Shown: positions 24,670 to 32,897, counted from the first letter of the stretch. The stretch is 64,000 bases of DNA from Streptomyces sp. R33 (GCF_041200175.1 NZ_CP165727.1:7558001-7622000), one strand, 5' to 3'. A program made the numbers and translations. The notes: a model not told the origin generated them from the letters alone.

Positions 24670-25704
24670 ATGGAGACCCTGCCCCCCAACCGCCCGCCCC
24701 TGCACCACCTGCCCCGCTTCACGGCGGCGGCCGTCCAGGCCTCGCCCGTCTACCTGGACCCCGCCGCCACCGTCGACAAGGCCGTCGCGCTGATCGCCGA
24801 GGCGGCGGCCAACGGCGCCGAACTCGTCGTCTTCCCCGAGGTGTTCGTCCCCGGCTACCCGTACTGGAACTGGACGATGAACCCCGTCCAGGGCTCTCCC
24901 TGGTTCGAGCGCCTCCAGCGCGCCTCGGTCGACATCCCCGGCCCGTACGTCGACACCCTGCGCGCGGCGGCCCGCCAGTACGGGGTCGTGCTCGTCATCG
25001 GCGTCAACGAGCGTGCCGCGCACAGCCTCGGCGTCCTCTACAACACCCTGCTCACGATCGGACCCGACGGCGAACTCCTCGGCGTGCACCGCAAACTGGT
25101 GCCCACCTGGGCCGAGAAGCTCACCTGGACCGGCGGCGACGGCAGCTCCCTGCGCGTCCACCCCACCCCCGTCGGTCCGCTCGGCGCCCTCGCCTGCGGC
25201 GAGAACACCAACACGCTGGCCCGCTTCACCCTCCTCGCACAGGGCGAACTGGTCCATGCCTCCTGCTACATCGCCCTGCCCGTGGCCCCGGCCGACTACG
25301 ACATGGCCGATGCCATCGCCGTCCGTACCGCCGCCCACAGCTTCGAGGGCAAGGTCTTCTCCGTCGTCGCCTGCTCCACCGTCTCCCCGGAGATCGTCGA
25401 CCTGCTCGCCGGGGACGACGAGGAGCTGCGCGCCCTGTTCCAGCGGCCCCGCAGCGCCCTGTCCGGCATCTTCGGCCCCGACGGCCGCCCCGTCACCGAA
25501 CCGCTCGTCGACGACGAGGGCATCGTCTACGGCGAGATCGACCTCGGCCGGTGCATCCAGCCCAAGCAGATGCACGACATCACCGGCCACTACAACCGCT
25601 TCGACATCTTCCGCCTCGAAGTCGACAACCGCCCCCGCCTGCCGGTGACCTTCACCGCGCCGCCCGCGGGCCCCCTGACCACCACCGCTGAGGAGGACGT
25701 ATGA
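24670..25704 (+). CDS. Nitrilase-superfamily C-N hydrolase
   Basis: A 344-residue nitrilase with the complete triad Glu57 (VFPEVF), Lys142 (HRKLVPTW) and Cys176 (ACGENTN). The length and the C-terminal extension match branch 1 nitrilases that turn nitriles into acids. It starts 10 bp after the hydroxylase stop, and its TGA overlaps the dioxygenase ATG (ATGA), so it is an integral operon member. Salicylate pathways do not normally need it; conversion of 2-hydroxybenzonitrile or salicylamide-type compounds to salicylate is a reasonable inference. Alternative substrates such as arylacetonitriles cannot be excluded. Confidence 0.9.
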   Translation: METLPPNRPPLHHLPRFTAAAVQASPVYLDPAATVDKAVALIAEAAANGAELVVFPEVFVPGYPYWNWTMNPVQGSPWFERLQRASVDIPGPYVDTLRAAARQYGVVLVIGVNERAAHSLGVLYNTLLTIGPDGELLGVHRKLVPTWAEKLTWTGGDGSSLRVHPTPVGPLGALACGENTNTLARFTLLAQGELVHASCYIALPVAPADYDMADAIAVRTAAHSFEGKVFSVVACSTVSPEIVDLLAGDDEELRALFQRPRSALSGIFGPDGRPVTEPLVDDEGIVYGEIDLGRCIQPKQMHDITGHYNRFDIFRLEVDNRPRLPVTFTAPPAGPLTTTAEEDV

Positions 25705-26855
25705 CCATCGAGCAGGACGACACGATGCTCGGCCGCGCCCGGGTCTCCGACACCCCCGAACTCGAGCGCTACTACGGCGAACTCGAGACCCTGGACGCCG
25801 GCGCCCTGTGGACCGTCGCCAACGACATCGAGCCCTGGTACCCCCAGCCCAAGTCCGTTCCCGTGTTGTGGCGCTACGAGGAGCTGCGCCCCCTCGTCCA
25901 CAAGGCGCTGGGCCTGGTCAAGGCCGACGACGCGGGCCGCCGCGTCGTGATGCTCGTCAACCCCGGCCGCAAGGACGTCAGCGCCGCCGCCGGCCTCCTC
26001 TACACCGGGCTGCAGATCATGGGCCCCGGCGAGGCCATGACCGCCCACCGCCACCAGGCCGCCGCCCTGCGCTTCGTCCACGAGGGTACGGGTGCCTGGA
26101 CCATCGTCGACGGCCAGAAGCTGAAGGTCGGCCCGCGCGATTTCGCCATCACCCCGAACGGCACCTGGCACGAGCACGGCAACGACGCCGAGGACGCCCC
26201 CGTCATCTGGCAGGACGGCCTCGACATCCCGCTCGTCAACGCCCTCGACGCCGGGTTCTACGAGGTCCACCCCGAGCTCCACCAGACACCCGGGAAGGTG
26301 GTCAACTCCTCCGTGCTCCAGTACAGCGCGAACCTGCTCCCGTACGGCTCGGAGCGGTGGAGCAGGCCCTACTCGCCGCTGCTCGCCTACCCCTGGGAGC
26401 CGACGTACGAGGCCCTGCTGGGCCTGGCGAAGGCGAGCGAGGGGTCCCCGTATGACGGGATCATCGCCGAGTACACCAACCCGGTCACGGGCGGCTCCGT
26501 GATGCCCACCATGGGCGCCCACATGCAGCTGCTGCGCCCCGGACAGGCCACCCGCGCCCACCGGCACACCGGCTCGGTGATCTACACGGCCGCCAAGGGG
26601 CACGGGGTCTCGGTCATCGCCGGGCAGCGCTTCGAATGGCGCCAGGGCGACATCTTCTGCGTCCCGTCCTGGGCCTGGCACGAGCACCACAACCTCGACC
26701 AGTCCGAGGACGCCTGCCTCTTCTCCTTCAACGACTTCCCGGTCATGCGCTCGCTCGGCTTCCACCGCGAAGAGGCGTACCCGGACAACGACGGCCACCA
26801 GCCCATGCCGGCCTCCGCCCCGGCCGCTGCTGCCGCCCCGACCGCCACCGCCTGA
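25701..26855 (+). CDS. Gentisate 1,2-dioxygenase
   Basis: A 384-residue bicupin Fe(II) ring-cleavage dioxygenase. The first cupin has HRHQAAALRFVHEG near 114-127 with a later metal-binding His in TWHEHGND; the second repeats the pattern (RAHRHTGSVIYTA and WAWHEHHN). The family length is about 340-390. It opens gentisate between C1 and C2 to maleylpyruvate. ATGA overlap with the nitrilase gene indicates coupling. The final 20 or so residues are Ala/Pro-rich and likely disordered. This gene is the strongest marker that the cluster runs through gentisate. Confidence 0.93.
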   Translation: MTIEQDDTMLGRARVSDTPELERYYGELETLDAGALWTVANDIEPWYPQPKSVPVLWRYEELRPLVHKALGLVKADDAGRRVVMLVNPGRKDVSAAAGLLYTGLQIMGPGEAMTAHRHQAAALRFVHEGTGAWTIVDGQKLKVGPRDFAITPNGTWHEHGNDAEDAPVIWQDGLDIPLVNALDAGFYEVHPELHQTPGKVVNSSVLQYSANLLPYGSERWSRPYSPLLAYPWEPTYEALLGLAKASEGSPYDGIIAEYTNPVTGGSVMPTMGAHMQLLRPGQATRAHRHTGSVIYTAAKGHGVSVIAGQRFEWRQGDIFCVPSWAWHEHHNLDQSEDACLFSFNDFPVMRSLGFHREEAYPDNDGHQPMPASAPAAAAAPTATA

Positions 26856-26871
26856 CCCCGAGGAACCCACC

Positions 26872-27777
26872 ATGCGTCTGCTGACCTTCACCACCGGCGA
26901 TTCCGCGGCCCGCCTCGGCGCCGACGTCGACGGCCTCGTCCTCGACCTCGCCGTCCTGGCCGACCACGCCGGCGTCGACCTCCCGCGCGATCTGCTCTCG
27001 TTCGTCCAGGCAGGACCCGCCGCCCAGGAGACCGCGACCCGCCTCCTCGCCGCCCATGCCTCCGCCCGCCCGGCCGGGGCCGTCCACCGGCTCGAAGAGG
27101 TCACCCTGGGCGCCCCGCTGCGCCCCGGCAAGATCATCGGGGTCGGCCTCAACTACGTCGAGCACGTGGAGGAGTCGAGCCGCAGCCTGGACACCGACAA
27201 GGAACTCCCGCCCCGCCCCGTCCTGTTCAGCAAGCCCGCCACCGCCGTCACCGGCCCCGGCGCGCCGATCCTGCACAACGGCGACCTCACCCAGCAGCTC
27301 GACTGGGAGTGCGAGCTGGCCGTCGTCATCGGCCGTACCGCGTTCCGGGTGAGCGAGGAGGACGCGTACGAGCACATCTTCGGCTTCAGCATCGTCAACG
27401 ACATCAGCGCCCGCGACCAGCGCCGCTCCGGCCAGTGGTTCTTCTCCAAGGGGCAGGACTCGTACGCACCCTTCGGCCCGGTGGTGGTCACGGCGGACGA
27501 GATCCCCGACCCCATGGCCCTGGACCTCTCGCTGCGCGTCAACGGCGTCACCAAGCAGAAGTCGAACACCCGGCACATGCTGTTCCCGATCGCCCGCCTC
27601 ATCGCCGACATCAGCTCCGGCGTGACCCTGGAGCCCGGCGACGTCATCGCCACGGGATCGCCCTCCGGCGTCGGCGCCGGCATGGTGCCGCCGGAGTTCC
27701 TCGTCCCGGGTGACACGGTCGAGGCGACCGTCGAGCGCATCGGCACCCTGGCCAACCCCGTCGTCGACGCCCGCTGA
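26872..27777 (+). CDS. FAH-family hydrolase, probable maleylpyruvate or fumarylpyruvate hydrolase
   Basis: A 301-residue fumarylacetoacetate-hydrolase fold enzyme: GVGLNYVEHVEES, FSKPATAVTGPG, the metal-binding ExE in WECELAVVIG, ISARDQRRSGQW and ATGSPSGVG. It cleaves the C-C bond of a 2,4-diketo acid. In gentisate clusters the substrate is fumarylpyruvate if a maleylpyruvate isomerase is present; none is encoded here, whereas a maleate isomerase gene follows, so direct hydrolysis of maleylpyruvate to maleate and pyruvate is the better inference. 16 bp downstream of the dioxygenase gene. Confidence 0.9.
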   Translation: MRLLTFTTGDSAARLGADVDGLVLDLAVLADHAGVDLPRDLLSFVQAGPAAQETATRLLAAHASARPAGAVHRLEEVTLGAPLRPGKIIGVGLNYVEHVEESSRSLDTDKELPPRPVLFSKPATAVTGPGAPILHNGDLTQQLDWECELAVVIGRTAFRVSEEDAYEHIFGFSIVNDISARDQRRSGQWFFSKGQDSYAPFGPVVVTADEIPDPMALDLSLRVNGVTKQKSNTRHMLFPIARLIADISSGVTLEPGDVIATGSPSGVGAGMVPPEFLVPGDTVEATVERIGTLANPVVDAR

Positions 27778-27808
27778 CCGTACGCCCAGCAAGCACCGAG
27801 GAGTACCC

Positions 27809-28588
27809 GTGCCGCCCCGCACCTACCGCATCGGCCAGATCGTGCCGAGCTCGAACGTGACCATGGAGACCGAGGTCCCCGCCATCCTGCGCGCCCGCCA
27901 AGCGGTGCTGCCCGACGAGAGGTTCACCTTCCACTCCAGCCGGATGCGCATGACCCATGTGACGCCGCAGCAGCTCAAGGCCATGGACGCCGACTCCGAC
28001 CGCTGCGCCGTGGAACTGTCCGACGCCCGCGTGGACGTGCTCGGCTACGCCTGCCTCGTGGCGATCATGAGCATGGGCCTCGGCTACCACCGCGCCTCGG
28101 AGCAGCGGCTGCACACCCGTACGGTCGAGAACGGCGCCCCCGCACCCGTCGTGACCAGCGCGGGCGCCCTCGTCCACGGACTGCACACCATCGGCGCCCG
28201 CAAGATCGCCCTGCTCGCCCCGTACATGCGCCCGCTCACGCGGACCGTCGTGGACTACCTCACCCACGAGGGCATCGAGGTCCTCGACTACGAGGCCCTC
28301 GAAATCCCGGACAACCTCGACGTGGCCGCCCACGACCCGGCCAGGCTGCCCGGCCTCGCCAGCGCGCTGGAGTACGCGGACGCCGACGCGGTCGTGCTCT
28401 CCGCCTGCGTGCAGATGCCCTCCCTGGGTGCCATCGAGGAGGCCGAACAGCTCCTGGGCAAGCCGGTGGTGTCAGCCGCCGTCTGCACCGCCCACCAGAT
28501 GCTGCGCGCCCTCGACCTGCCGGCGCTGGCCCCGGGGGCGGGACACCTGCTCTCCGGCGCGTATGCGGAGGCACCGCTGCCGCAGTAG
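27809..28588 (+). CDS. Maleate cis-trans isomerase family (Asp/Glu racemase fold)
   Basis: A 259-residue enzyme with the two catalytic Cys of the maleate isomerase/arylmalonate decarboxylase group: Cys82 in GYACLVAIMSMG and Cys200 in LSACVQMPSL. The N-terminal IGQIVPSSNVTMETE loop is typical of maleate isomerase. It would convert maleate to fumarate, feeding the TCA cycle without glutathione or mycothiol. GTG 27809 is preceded by GAGGAG at 27799-27804. Last gene of the operon, followed by a small hairpin. Confidence 0.9.
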   Translation: MPPRTYRIGQIVPSSNVTMETEVPAILRARQAVLPDERFTFHSSRMRMTHVTPQQLKAMDADSDRCAVELSDARVDVLGYACLVAIMSMGLGYHRASEQRLHTRTVENGAPAPVVTSAGALVHGLHTIGARKIALLAPYMRPLTRTVVDYLTHEGIEVLDYEALEIPDNLDVAAHDPARLPGLASALEYADADAVVLSACVQMPSLGAIEEAEQLLGKPVVSAAVCTAHQMLRALDLPALAPGAGHLLSGAYAEAPLPQ

Positions 28589-28591
28589 TCT

Positions 28592-28621
28592 CCGCCGGGC
28601 TCGCGGCGGGCTCGATATGAT
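28592..28621 (+). promoter_or_regulatory. Hairpin and promoter/operator of the PaaX-family gene
   Basis: CCGCCG-ggctcg-CGGCGG (28592-28609) is a short stem after the isomerase stop. It abuts CTCGATAT (28611-28618), the exact inverse of the ATATCGAG word found in P1 and P2, which overlaps a candidate -10 TATGAT at 28616-28621. This would place an operator on the regulator's own promoter. Confidence 0.6.
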
Positions 28622-28648
28622 CGCGACCGCGTACAACGGAAGGCGATC

Positions 28649-29482
28649 ATGTCGGACAGCCCCCTCAGGCCCAGCTCGTTGATCAACACGGTCTACGGAG
28701 CGTTCCTGCGCCGCCTCGGCGGCTGGATCTCCATCGCCGACCTGATCACGCTGATGGGCGAGCTGGACGTCGACGGCCCGGCCGTGCGGTCGGCGATCTC
28801 GCGGCTCAAGAAGCGCGGCGTCCTCGAACCGGAGCGCCGCGGTGCCACCGGCTACCGGCTCAGCTCGGCCGTGCACCCCGTCTTCGACGAGGGCGACCGC
28901 CGCATCTTCGCCAGCCTCGAGCCCGCCGACCTGGCCGACGGCTGGGCCATGGCGGTGTTCTCCGTACCGGAGTCCGAGCGCTCCCACCGCTACCAGCTGC
29001 GCACCCGGCTGACCTGGCTCGGCTTCGGGAACATCGCCCCGGGTGTGTGGCTGGCCCCGGGGCGGCTGCTCGAGGACGCCCGCGGCATGCTCGTCCGGCT
29101 CGGCCTCAGCGAGTACGTGCACCTGTTCGCCGCCGACTACGCCGCCTTCAGCGACCTGGCGCAGACGGTGAGCGAGTGGTGGGACTTCCCGGCGATCCAG
29201 ACGCAGTACGCGGCCTTCACCGACACCTACGCCCCCGTCGCCGAGCGCCTCGCGGCGGAGGGGGAGCCCGGCCCGGCCGAGGCGTTCCGCCACTACGTGC
29301 CGCTGCTCACGCAGTGGCGCCGCCTCCCGTACCTCGACCCGGGCCTGCCGAGCGAACTCCTGCCGGCCGACTGGAACGCGGTGGCCGCCCGCCAGGTCTT
29401 CCAGCAGCTCCACGCGGTCCTGCTGGAGCCGAGCCTGCGCCACGTCCGGGAGGTCACCGGGCTGGAGGAGGCAACCTCCTAG
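28649..29482 (+). CDS. PaaX-family transcriptional regulator
   Basis: A 277-residue regulator of the PaaX family: N-terminal winged helix (SLINTVYGAFLRRLGGWISI, SAISRLKKRGVLEPERRG), central PaaX domain (RYQLRTRLTWLGFGNIAPG) and a helical C-terminal domain (PLLTQWRRLPYLDPGLPSEL). PaaX senses phenylacetyl-CoA; relatives sense other aryl-CoA esters, so salicylyl-CoA is an attractive inducer here. It follows the catabolic operon by 60 bp. Its stop TAG interlocks with the stop of the convergent lipoprotein gene in a shared CTAG. GGAAGG precedes ATG 28649. Confidence 0.93.
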   Translation: MSDSPLRPSSLINTVYGAFLRRLGGWISIADLITLMGELDVDGPAVRSAISRLKKRGVLEPERRGATGYRLSSAVHPVFDEGDRRIFASLEPADLADGWAMAVFSVPESERSHRYQLRTRLTWLGFGNIAPGVWLAPGRLLEDARGMLVRLGLSEYVHLFAADYAAFSDLAQTVSEWWDFPAIQTQYAAFTDTYAPVAERLAAEGEPGPAEAFRHYVPLLTQWRRLPYLDPGLPSELLPADWNAVAARQVFQQLHAVLLEPSLRHVREVTGLEEATS

Positions 29483-29895
29483 GGCAGCGGCGGGACGGTG
29501 TACGTCGGGATCGACGGATCGTTCGGGGCGGGCTTCCACGGCGTCCAGTCGGGCGTCAGGGTGGGCCGCGGCGGCGCCGGCGGCGGATTGGGGCCGCGGT
29601 TCGGGTTCTGCGGGACCGACGAGGTGCGCGGCGGGGTCGGGGCCTTCGGCCGGGCGCCGGGGGTGGCCGTCGGGTCCGGGGTCTCGCCCGGCTCCGCGGA
29701 GGCGGCGGGCGTCGGCGTCGGCCCCGCGGTGGTCGGAGAGGACGAGGCCGTGGCCGACGGGCTCGCGCTCGGCGTCGGCGAACCGGACTTCTCCGGCGCC
29801 GGTGACGCGCCGCCGGAACAACCGCCGAGCAGCAGGCTGCCCGCCAGCAGTGCGGTCATGGACATCGGCACTCTGCCGTGAGGGCTGACGCCCAC
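29479..29895 (-). CDS. Pro/Ser/Thr-rich lipoprotein, unknown
   Basis: A 138-residue secreted lipoprotein: hydrophobic signal ALLAGSLLLGG followed by Cys, then almost entirely Pro, Ser, Thr and Ala, consistent with a disordered wall-spanning stalk. No folded domain is evident except a short aromatic C-terminus (PDWTPWKP, TYTVPPLP). GTG at 29895 is decided by AGGAGG six bases upstream; longer versions lack a ribosome-binding site. The mature tail could interact with peptidoglycan or SH3/WW-like domains, but no function is claimed. Confidence 0.75.
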   Translation of the reverse strand: MGVSPHGRVPMSMTALLAGSLLLGGCSGGASPAPEKSGSPTPSASPSATASSSPTTAGPTPTPAASAEPGETPDPTATPGARPKAPTPPRTSSVPQNPNRGPNPPPAPPRPTLTPDWTPWKPAPNDPSIPTYTVPPLP

Positions 29896-30021
29896 CGGCC
29901 ACCTCCTGGAACACGATCTGGTCAGTGCGCGGTGATCGTAGCCCAGACCTGCGCGGATGCTTCCGGCAGGTGATCGGTGGCCTCGGGCGCAAGGCGGACC
30001 GCGCCGCACCCGCCGCCGGCG

Positions 30022-30876
30022 TCAGGGAGCACCCGTACCGGCCCGTGCGAGGGCGACGACGCCGGCACAGATCAGTGCCACGCCCAGCAGTTGGGGGAGC
30101 ACCCACCACCCCGCCCGCAGGTGCTCCTCGTACAGGACCACGCCCAGCGCGATGCTGATGCCCGCATCGCCCAAGGTCAGTGCGGGCTGCGAGGCGACCA
30201 GCGGCCCGCCCTGCATGGCGTGTTCGAGCAGCAGCAGGGCGCAGATGCCCGTCGCGCCGAAGGCGTACGTCTGCCACGCGGTCAGGAAGCCGACGATGCC
30301 GTGCTCGGTCAGCACGAACACGGAATGCTTCATCAGGGCGGCCGTGATCGCGTAGCAGACGGCGGTGGCCGCGCCGAGGCAGCCGGCCCGCGCACGCCCC
30401 GGCGGCCTGCGCAGCCCGGCCACCGCCAGGGCCGCGACGACGGCCGCGCACGCGGCGAGGGCGGGGATCCACCGGTCGGCCGGCACGTGCGTCCGGTTCC
30501 CCGTGGGGGAGGCCGCGAACAGCGCCACCCCCAGCCCGGCCACCACCCCCGCCACGGCCAGCCACAGCGCCCCCGGCAGCCGCCGCCGGGCTACCAGCGA
30601 GGCGATGAGCAGCGCGAGCGGCAGCTCCAGTACGAACAGGGGCTGTACGAGGACCAGCGCACCGGTGGCCAGCGCCGCGGCCTGCCCCACTCCGGCCGCG
30701 ATCACGGCCAGGATCCCGGCGATCCACACGGGCCGCTTCAGCAGATCGAGCACCAGGCCGAACCGGAAGCCCTTGCTCTGCGGCACGGTCAGCGCGGCCC
30801 GCCGCTGGAGCACGGTGGCCAGCGCATTGCTGAGCGCCGCGAACAGCGCGAAGAAGACCGGCAGCACGACGCCCAT
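30022..30876 (-). CDS. DMT/EamA-like membrane transporter
   Basis: A 284-residue protein with about ten hydrophobic helices in two halves, beginning MGVVLPVFFALFAALSNALA and including ATVLQRRAALTVPQS after helix 1, as in the NIPA/EamA branch of the drug/metabolite transporter superfamily. It lies 99 bp downstream of the two ATP-grasp genes on the same strand and may export their product or import a precursor, although a separate transcript is possible. ATG 30876 is chosen because the upstream extension is Gly/Arg-rich without a membrane segment. Confidence 0.82.
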   Translation of the reverse strand: MGVVLPVFFALFAALSNALATVLQRRAALTVPQSKGFRFGLVLDLLKRPVWIAGILAVIAAGVGQAAALATGALVLVQPLFVLELPLALLIASLVARRRLPGALWLAVAGVVAGLGVALFAASPTGNRTHVPADRWIPALAACAAVVAALAVAGLRRPPGRARAGCLGAATAVCYAITAALMKHSVFVLTEHGIVGFLTAWQTYAFGATGICALLLLEHAMQGGPLVASQPALTLGDAGISIALGVVLYEEHLRAGWWVLPQLLGVALICAGVVALARAGTGAP

Positions 30877-30975
30877 CCGCCGATCCTCACGGCCCCCGCC
30901 GCACCCCCGGCCCGCCGACACGCCCCGACGGGCGGATTCCCCCTGTCCGGTCCTCCGGCGACGGGGGCGGAGGGA

Positions 30976-31779
30976 TCAGCGGCCGGCCCCGGCCCGGGCC
31001 AGAGCCAGCGCCGCCAGGGCCTGCGGTGCGCCGGCCTGGCCCCGGATGCCGGGGAAGGCGTTGACGTCCACGATCAGCGGGATGCCGTCGCCGGTGTCGA
31101 TGAGGTCGACCCCGTAGACGTCGAGGGCGAACACCTCGCCGGTCCGGCGGACCACGTCCGCCCAGCCGGGCGGCAGTTCGGCCAGCGCCAGCGGCCGGGT
31201 CGGGCCCCGGCCCTGCGGTGCGAGCTCGGAGCGCCGCAGGGCGGCGAAGACCCGGTCCCCGATGGCCCACAGCTTGTGGTCCCAGCCGCTGTTGGGCGCG
31301 AACTCCTGGACCACGACCGGCTCCTGCGGCCACGCGTCCGCCAGCTCGCGCAGCCGGGCGCGGTCGTCGACCCGGGCGACCAGGTCGTGCCTGCGGCTGT
31401 GCCGGCTCTTGACCACCAGGGGCGAGGCGCCGAGCGGCTCACCCGCCGCCCATGCCGCGAGGGAGCCGTACGTGCGCGTGCCCGCGAACGGCAGACCGGC
31501 CTGCAGGGCCACCTCCGCCATTGCGGTGCGGTCCTGGCAGAGCGCGGTCGCCGCCGCCGAGTTCAGCACCGGGGCCCCGCGCCGCTCCAGCTCCCGGGCG
31601 AGTTCAAGCGCCCCCGGCGTGCGCGACTTCAGCAGGTAGACGTCGGCCAGGTCGTCAGGGGCTTCGTCCACGGCACCCGGATCCAGCGAATCCACCCGGT
31701 GCCCGGCGGCTTCGAGCAGCGCCGTCGCGGCGGCCAGCAGCGGATGGCCGGGCTCCGGCGTGACCAGGCAGATCCTCAC
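30976..31779 (-). CDS. ATP-grasp ligase B
   Basis: A 267-residue ATP-grasp enzyme of RimK-like size. N-terminal Rossmann-like VRICLVTPEPGHPLL; nucleotide-binding SPLVVKSRHSRRHDL and VVVQEFAPNSGWDHKLWAIG; metal-binding YGVDLIDTGDG and LIVDVNAFPGI near the C-terminus. The usual ExN is DxN (Asp-Val-Asn), as in some carboxylate-amine ligases and inositol-phosphate kinase-like members, so acceptor chemistry is open. The GTG start overlaps the TGA of ATP-grasp A (GTGA), so the two are co-translated. Confidence 0.85.
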   Translation of the reverse strand: MRICLVTPEPGHPLLAAATALLEAAGHRVDSLDPGAVDEAPDDLADVYLLKSRTPGALELARELERRGAPVLNSAAATALCQDRTAMAEVALQAGLPFAGTRTYGSLAAWAAGEPLGASPLVVKSRHSRRHDLVARVDDRARLRELADAWPQEPVVVQEFAPNSGWDHKLWAIGDRVFAALRRSELAPQGRGPTRPLALAELPPGWADVVRRTGEVFALDVYGVDLIDTGDGIPLIVDVNAFPGIRGQAGAPQALAALALARAGAGR

Positions 31780-32768
31780 AGGGCGGCCTCGCCGGCCCGC
31801 GCGGACGCCTGCACGGGCGACCCCTGCACGGGCGACCCCTGTACCGGCGACCCCTGTACGGGAGACGCCTGCACCGGCGACCCCTGCACCGGGATCGACA
31901 GCGGCAGTCCCTGCGGCACCCGCGGGTGGCACACGGCGGCCGCCGTCGCCGCCGGGCTGCCCGTCCGCGCCAGCCCCAGCACGGCCCGCGCCACCCGGGC
32001 CGCCGCGTCCGGTACCTGACGGAAGCTCGGGAAGTCGTTCACGTCCACCACCACGGGCCCGTCCGGACCCAGCAGCACGTCGACCCCGTACAGGTCGAGC
32101 CCGTAGACCGCCCCCACCTGCGCGGCCATCGCCGCCACCTCGGCGGACAGCGGTACGCGCCGCTCCCGCACCGCCGGATCCGGGTGCAGGGGCGAGCACC
32201 GCTCGGTGGCGAACAGCTCGCCGCCGACCGCGTACACCTTGATGTCGGTGCCCGAATTGGGCACGTACGGCTGGGCGATGAGCATGTGCTCGCCGGCCAG
32301 CCCGGGCAGGACCGCCTCGAGTTCCGCGGGCGAGGACACCAGGTGCACGGCCCGCCCGGAGCTGCCGTCCGCGGGCTTGACGACGAGGGGGTACTCCGCG
32401 GCCGGTATCTCCCGCAGCAGTTCCGGCTGCGCCACGGCGTACGTCGGGGGCATCGCGAGCCCCCGGGTCCGGCCGATGGCGGCTGCCAGCGCCTTGTCCC
32501 GTACGCCACGGATCGAGCGGGCGTCGTTGACCGTGGTCATCCCGGCCGCGGCCGCGGCCTCGAGCAGGGTCAGCCCCGGACCGCCCGACACGGTCTTGAG
32601 CACCCACGCGTCGTGCGCGCCCGAGGCCACGACCTCGGTCATCCGCAGCAGCGAGCCGCCCGGCCGCACCACGTCCACCTGGTGGCCCCATGCGGTGAGC
32701 TGCCGGATCACCTCGTTCGGCATGCCGTCGTGGCGGTAGTGCTCCTCCACCAGGAAGCAGAGCCTCAT
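31776..32768 (-). CDS. ATP-grasp ligase A with C-terminal pentapeptide repeats
   Basis: A 330-residue ATP-grasp protein. MRLCFLVEEHYRHDGMPNEV starts the N-domain; ATP-site residues include YPLVVKPADGSSGRAVHL and LIAQPYVPNSGTDIKVYAVG; the Mg site is VVVDVNDFPSF. It is a diverged paralogue of the downstream ligase B with which it overlaps. After about residue 290 the tail consists of six pentapeptides (PVQGS or PVQAS) encoded by 15-bp DNA repeats; this tail is probably disordered. Two ligases in series suggest stepwise formation of two amide or phosphate bonds on one substrate. No precursor peptide was found nearby. Confidence 0.85.
   Translation of the reverse strand: MRLCFLVEEHYRHDGMPNEVIRQLTAWGHQVDVVRPGGSLLRMTEVVASGAHDAWVLKTVSGGPGLTLLEAAAAAGMTTVNDARSIRGVRDKALAAAIGRTRGLAMPPTYAVAQPELLREIPAAEYPLVVKPADGSSGRAVHLVSSPAELEAVLPGLAGEHMLIAQPYVPNSGTDIKVYAVGGELFATERCSPLHPDPAVRERRVPLSAEVAAMAAQVGAVYGLDLYGVDVLLGPDGPVVVDVNDFPSFRQVPDAAARVARAVLGLARTGSPAATAAAVCHPRVPQGLPLSIPVQGSPVQASPVQGSPVQGSPVQGSPVQASARAGEAAL
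31804..31893. repeat. Coding minisatellite, six 15-bp units
   Basis: Six tandem variants of GACCCCTGCACGGGC (31804, 31819, 31834, 31849, 31864, 31879) within the 3' part of ATP-grasp A, each encoding PVQ(G/A)S on the minus strand. Variation is mostly synonymous (GCC/CCC, GTA/GCA), implying selection on the peptide or recent spread. Confidence 0.9.
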
Positions 32769-32897
32769 CGACCTTCCCCATATTCCCCGGACGTCCGCCG
32801 ATCCCGTCCGGCGAGTTGTGACGTCACAGGATGTCATGGACCGCAATGTGATGATCGGTCCGGATGGGGACGTGGGCGTTCCGGCCTGCGGCCGCCG

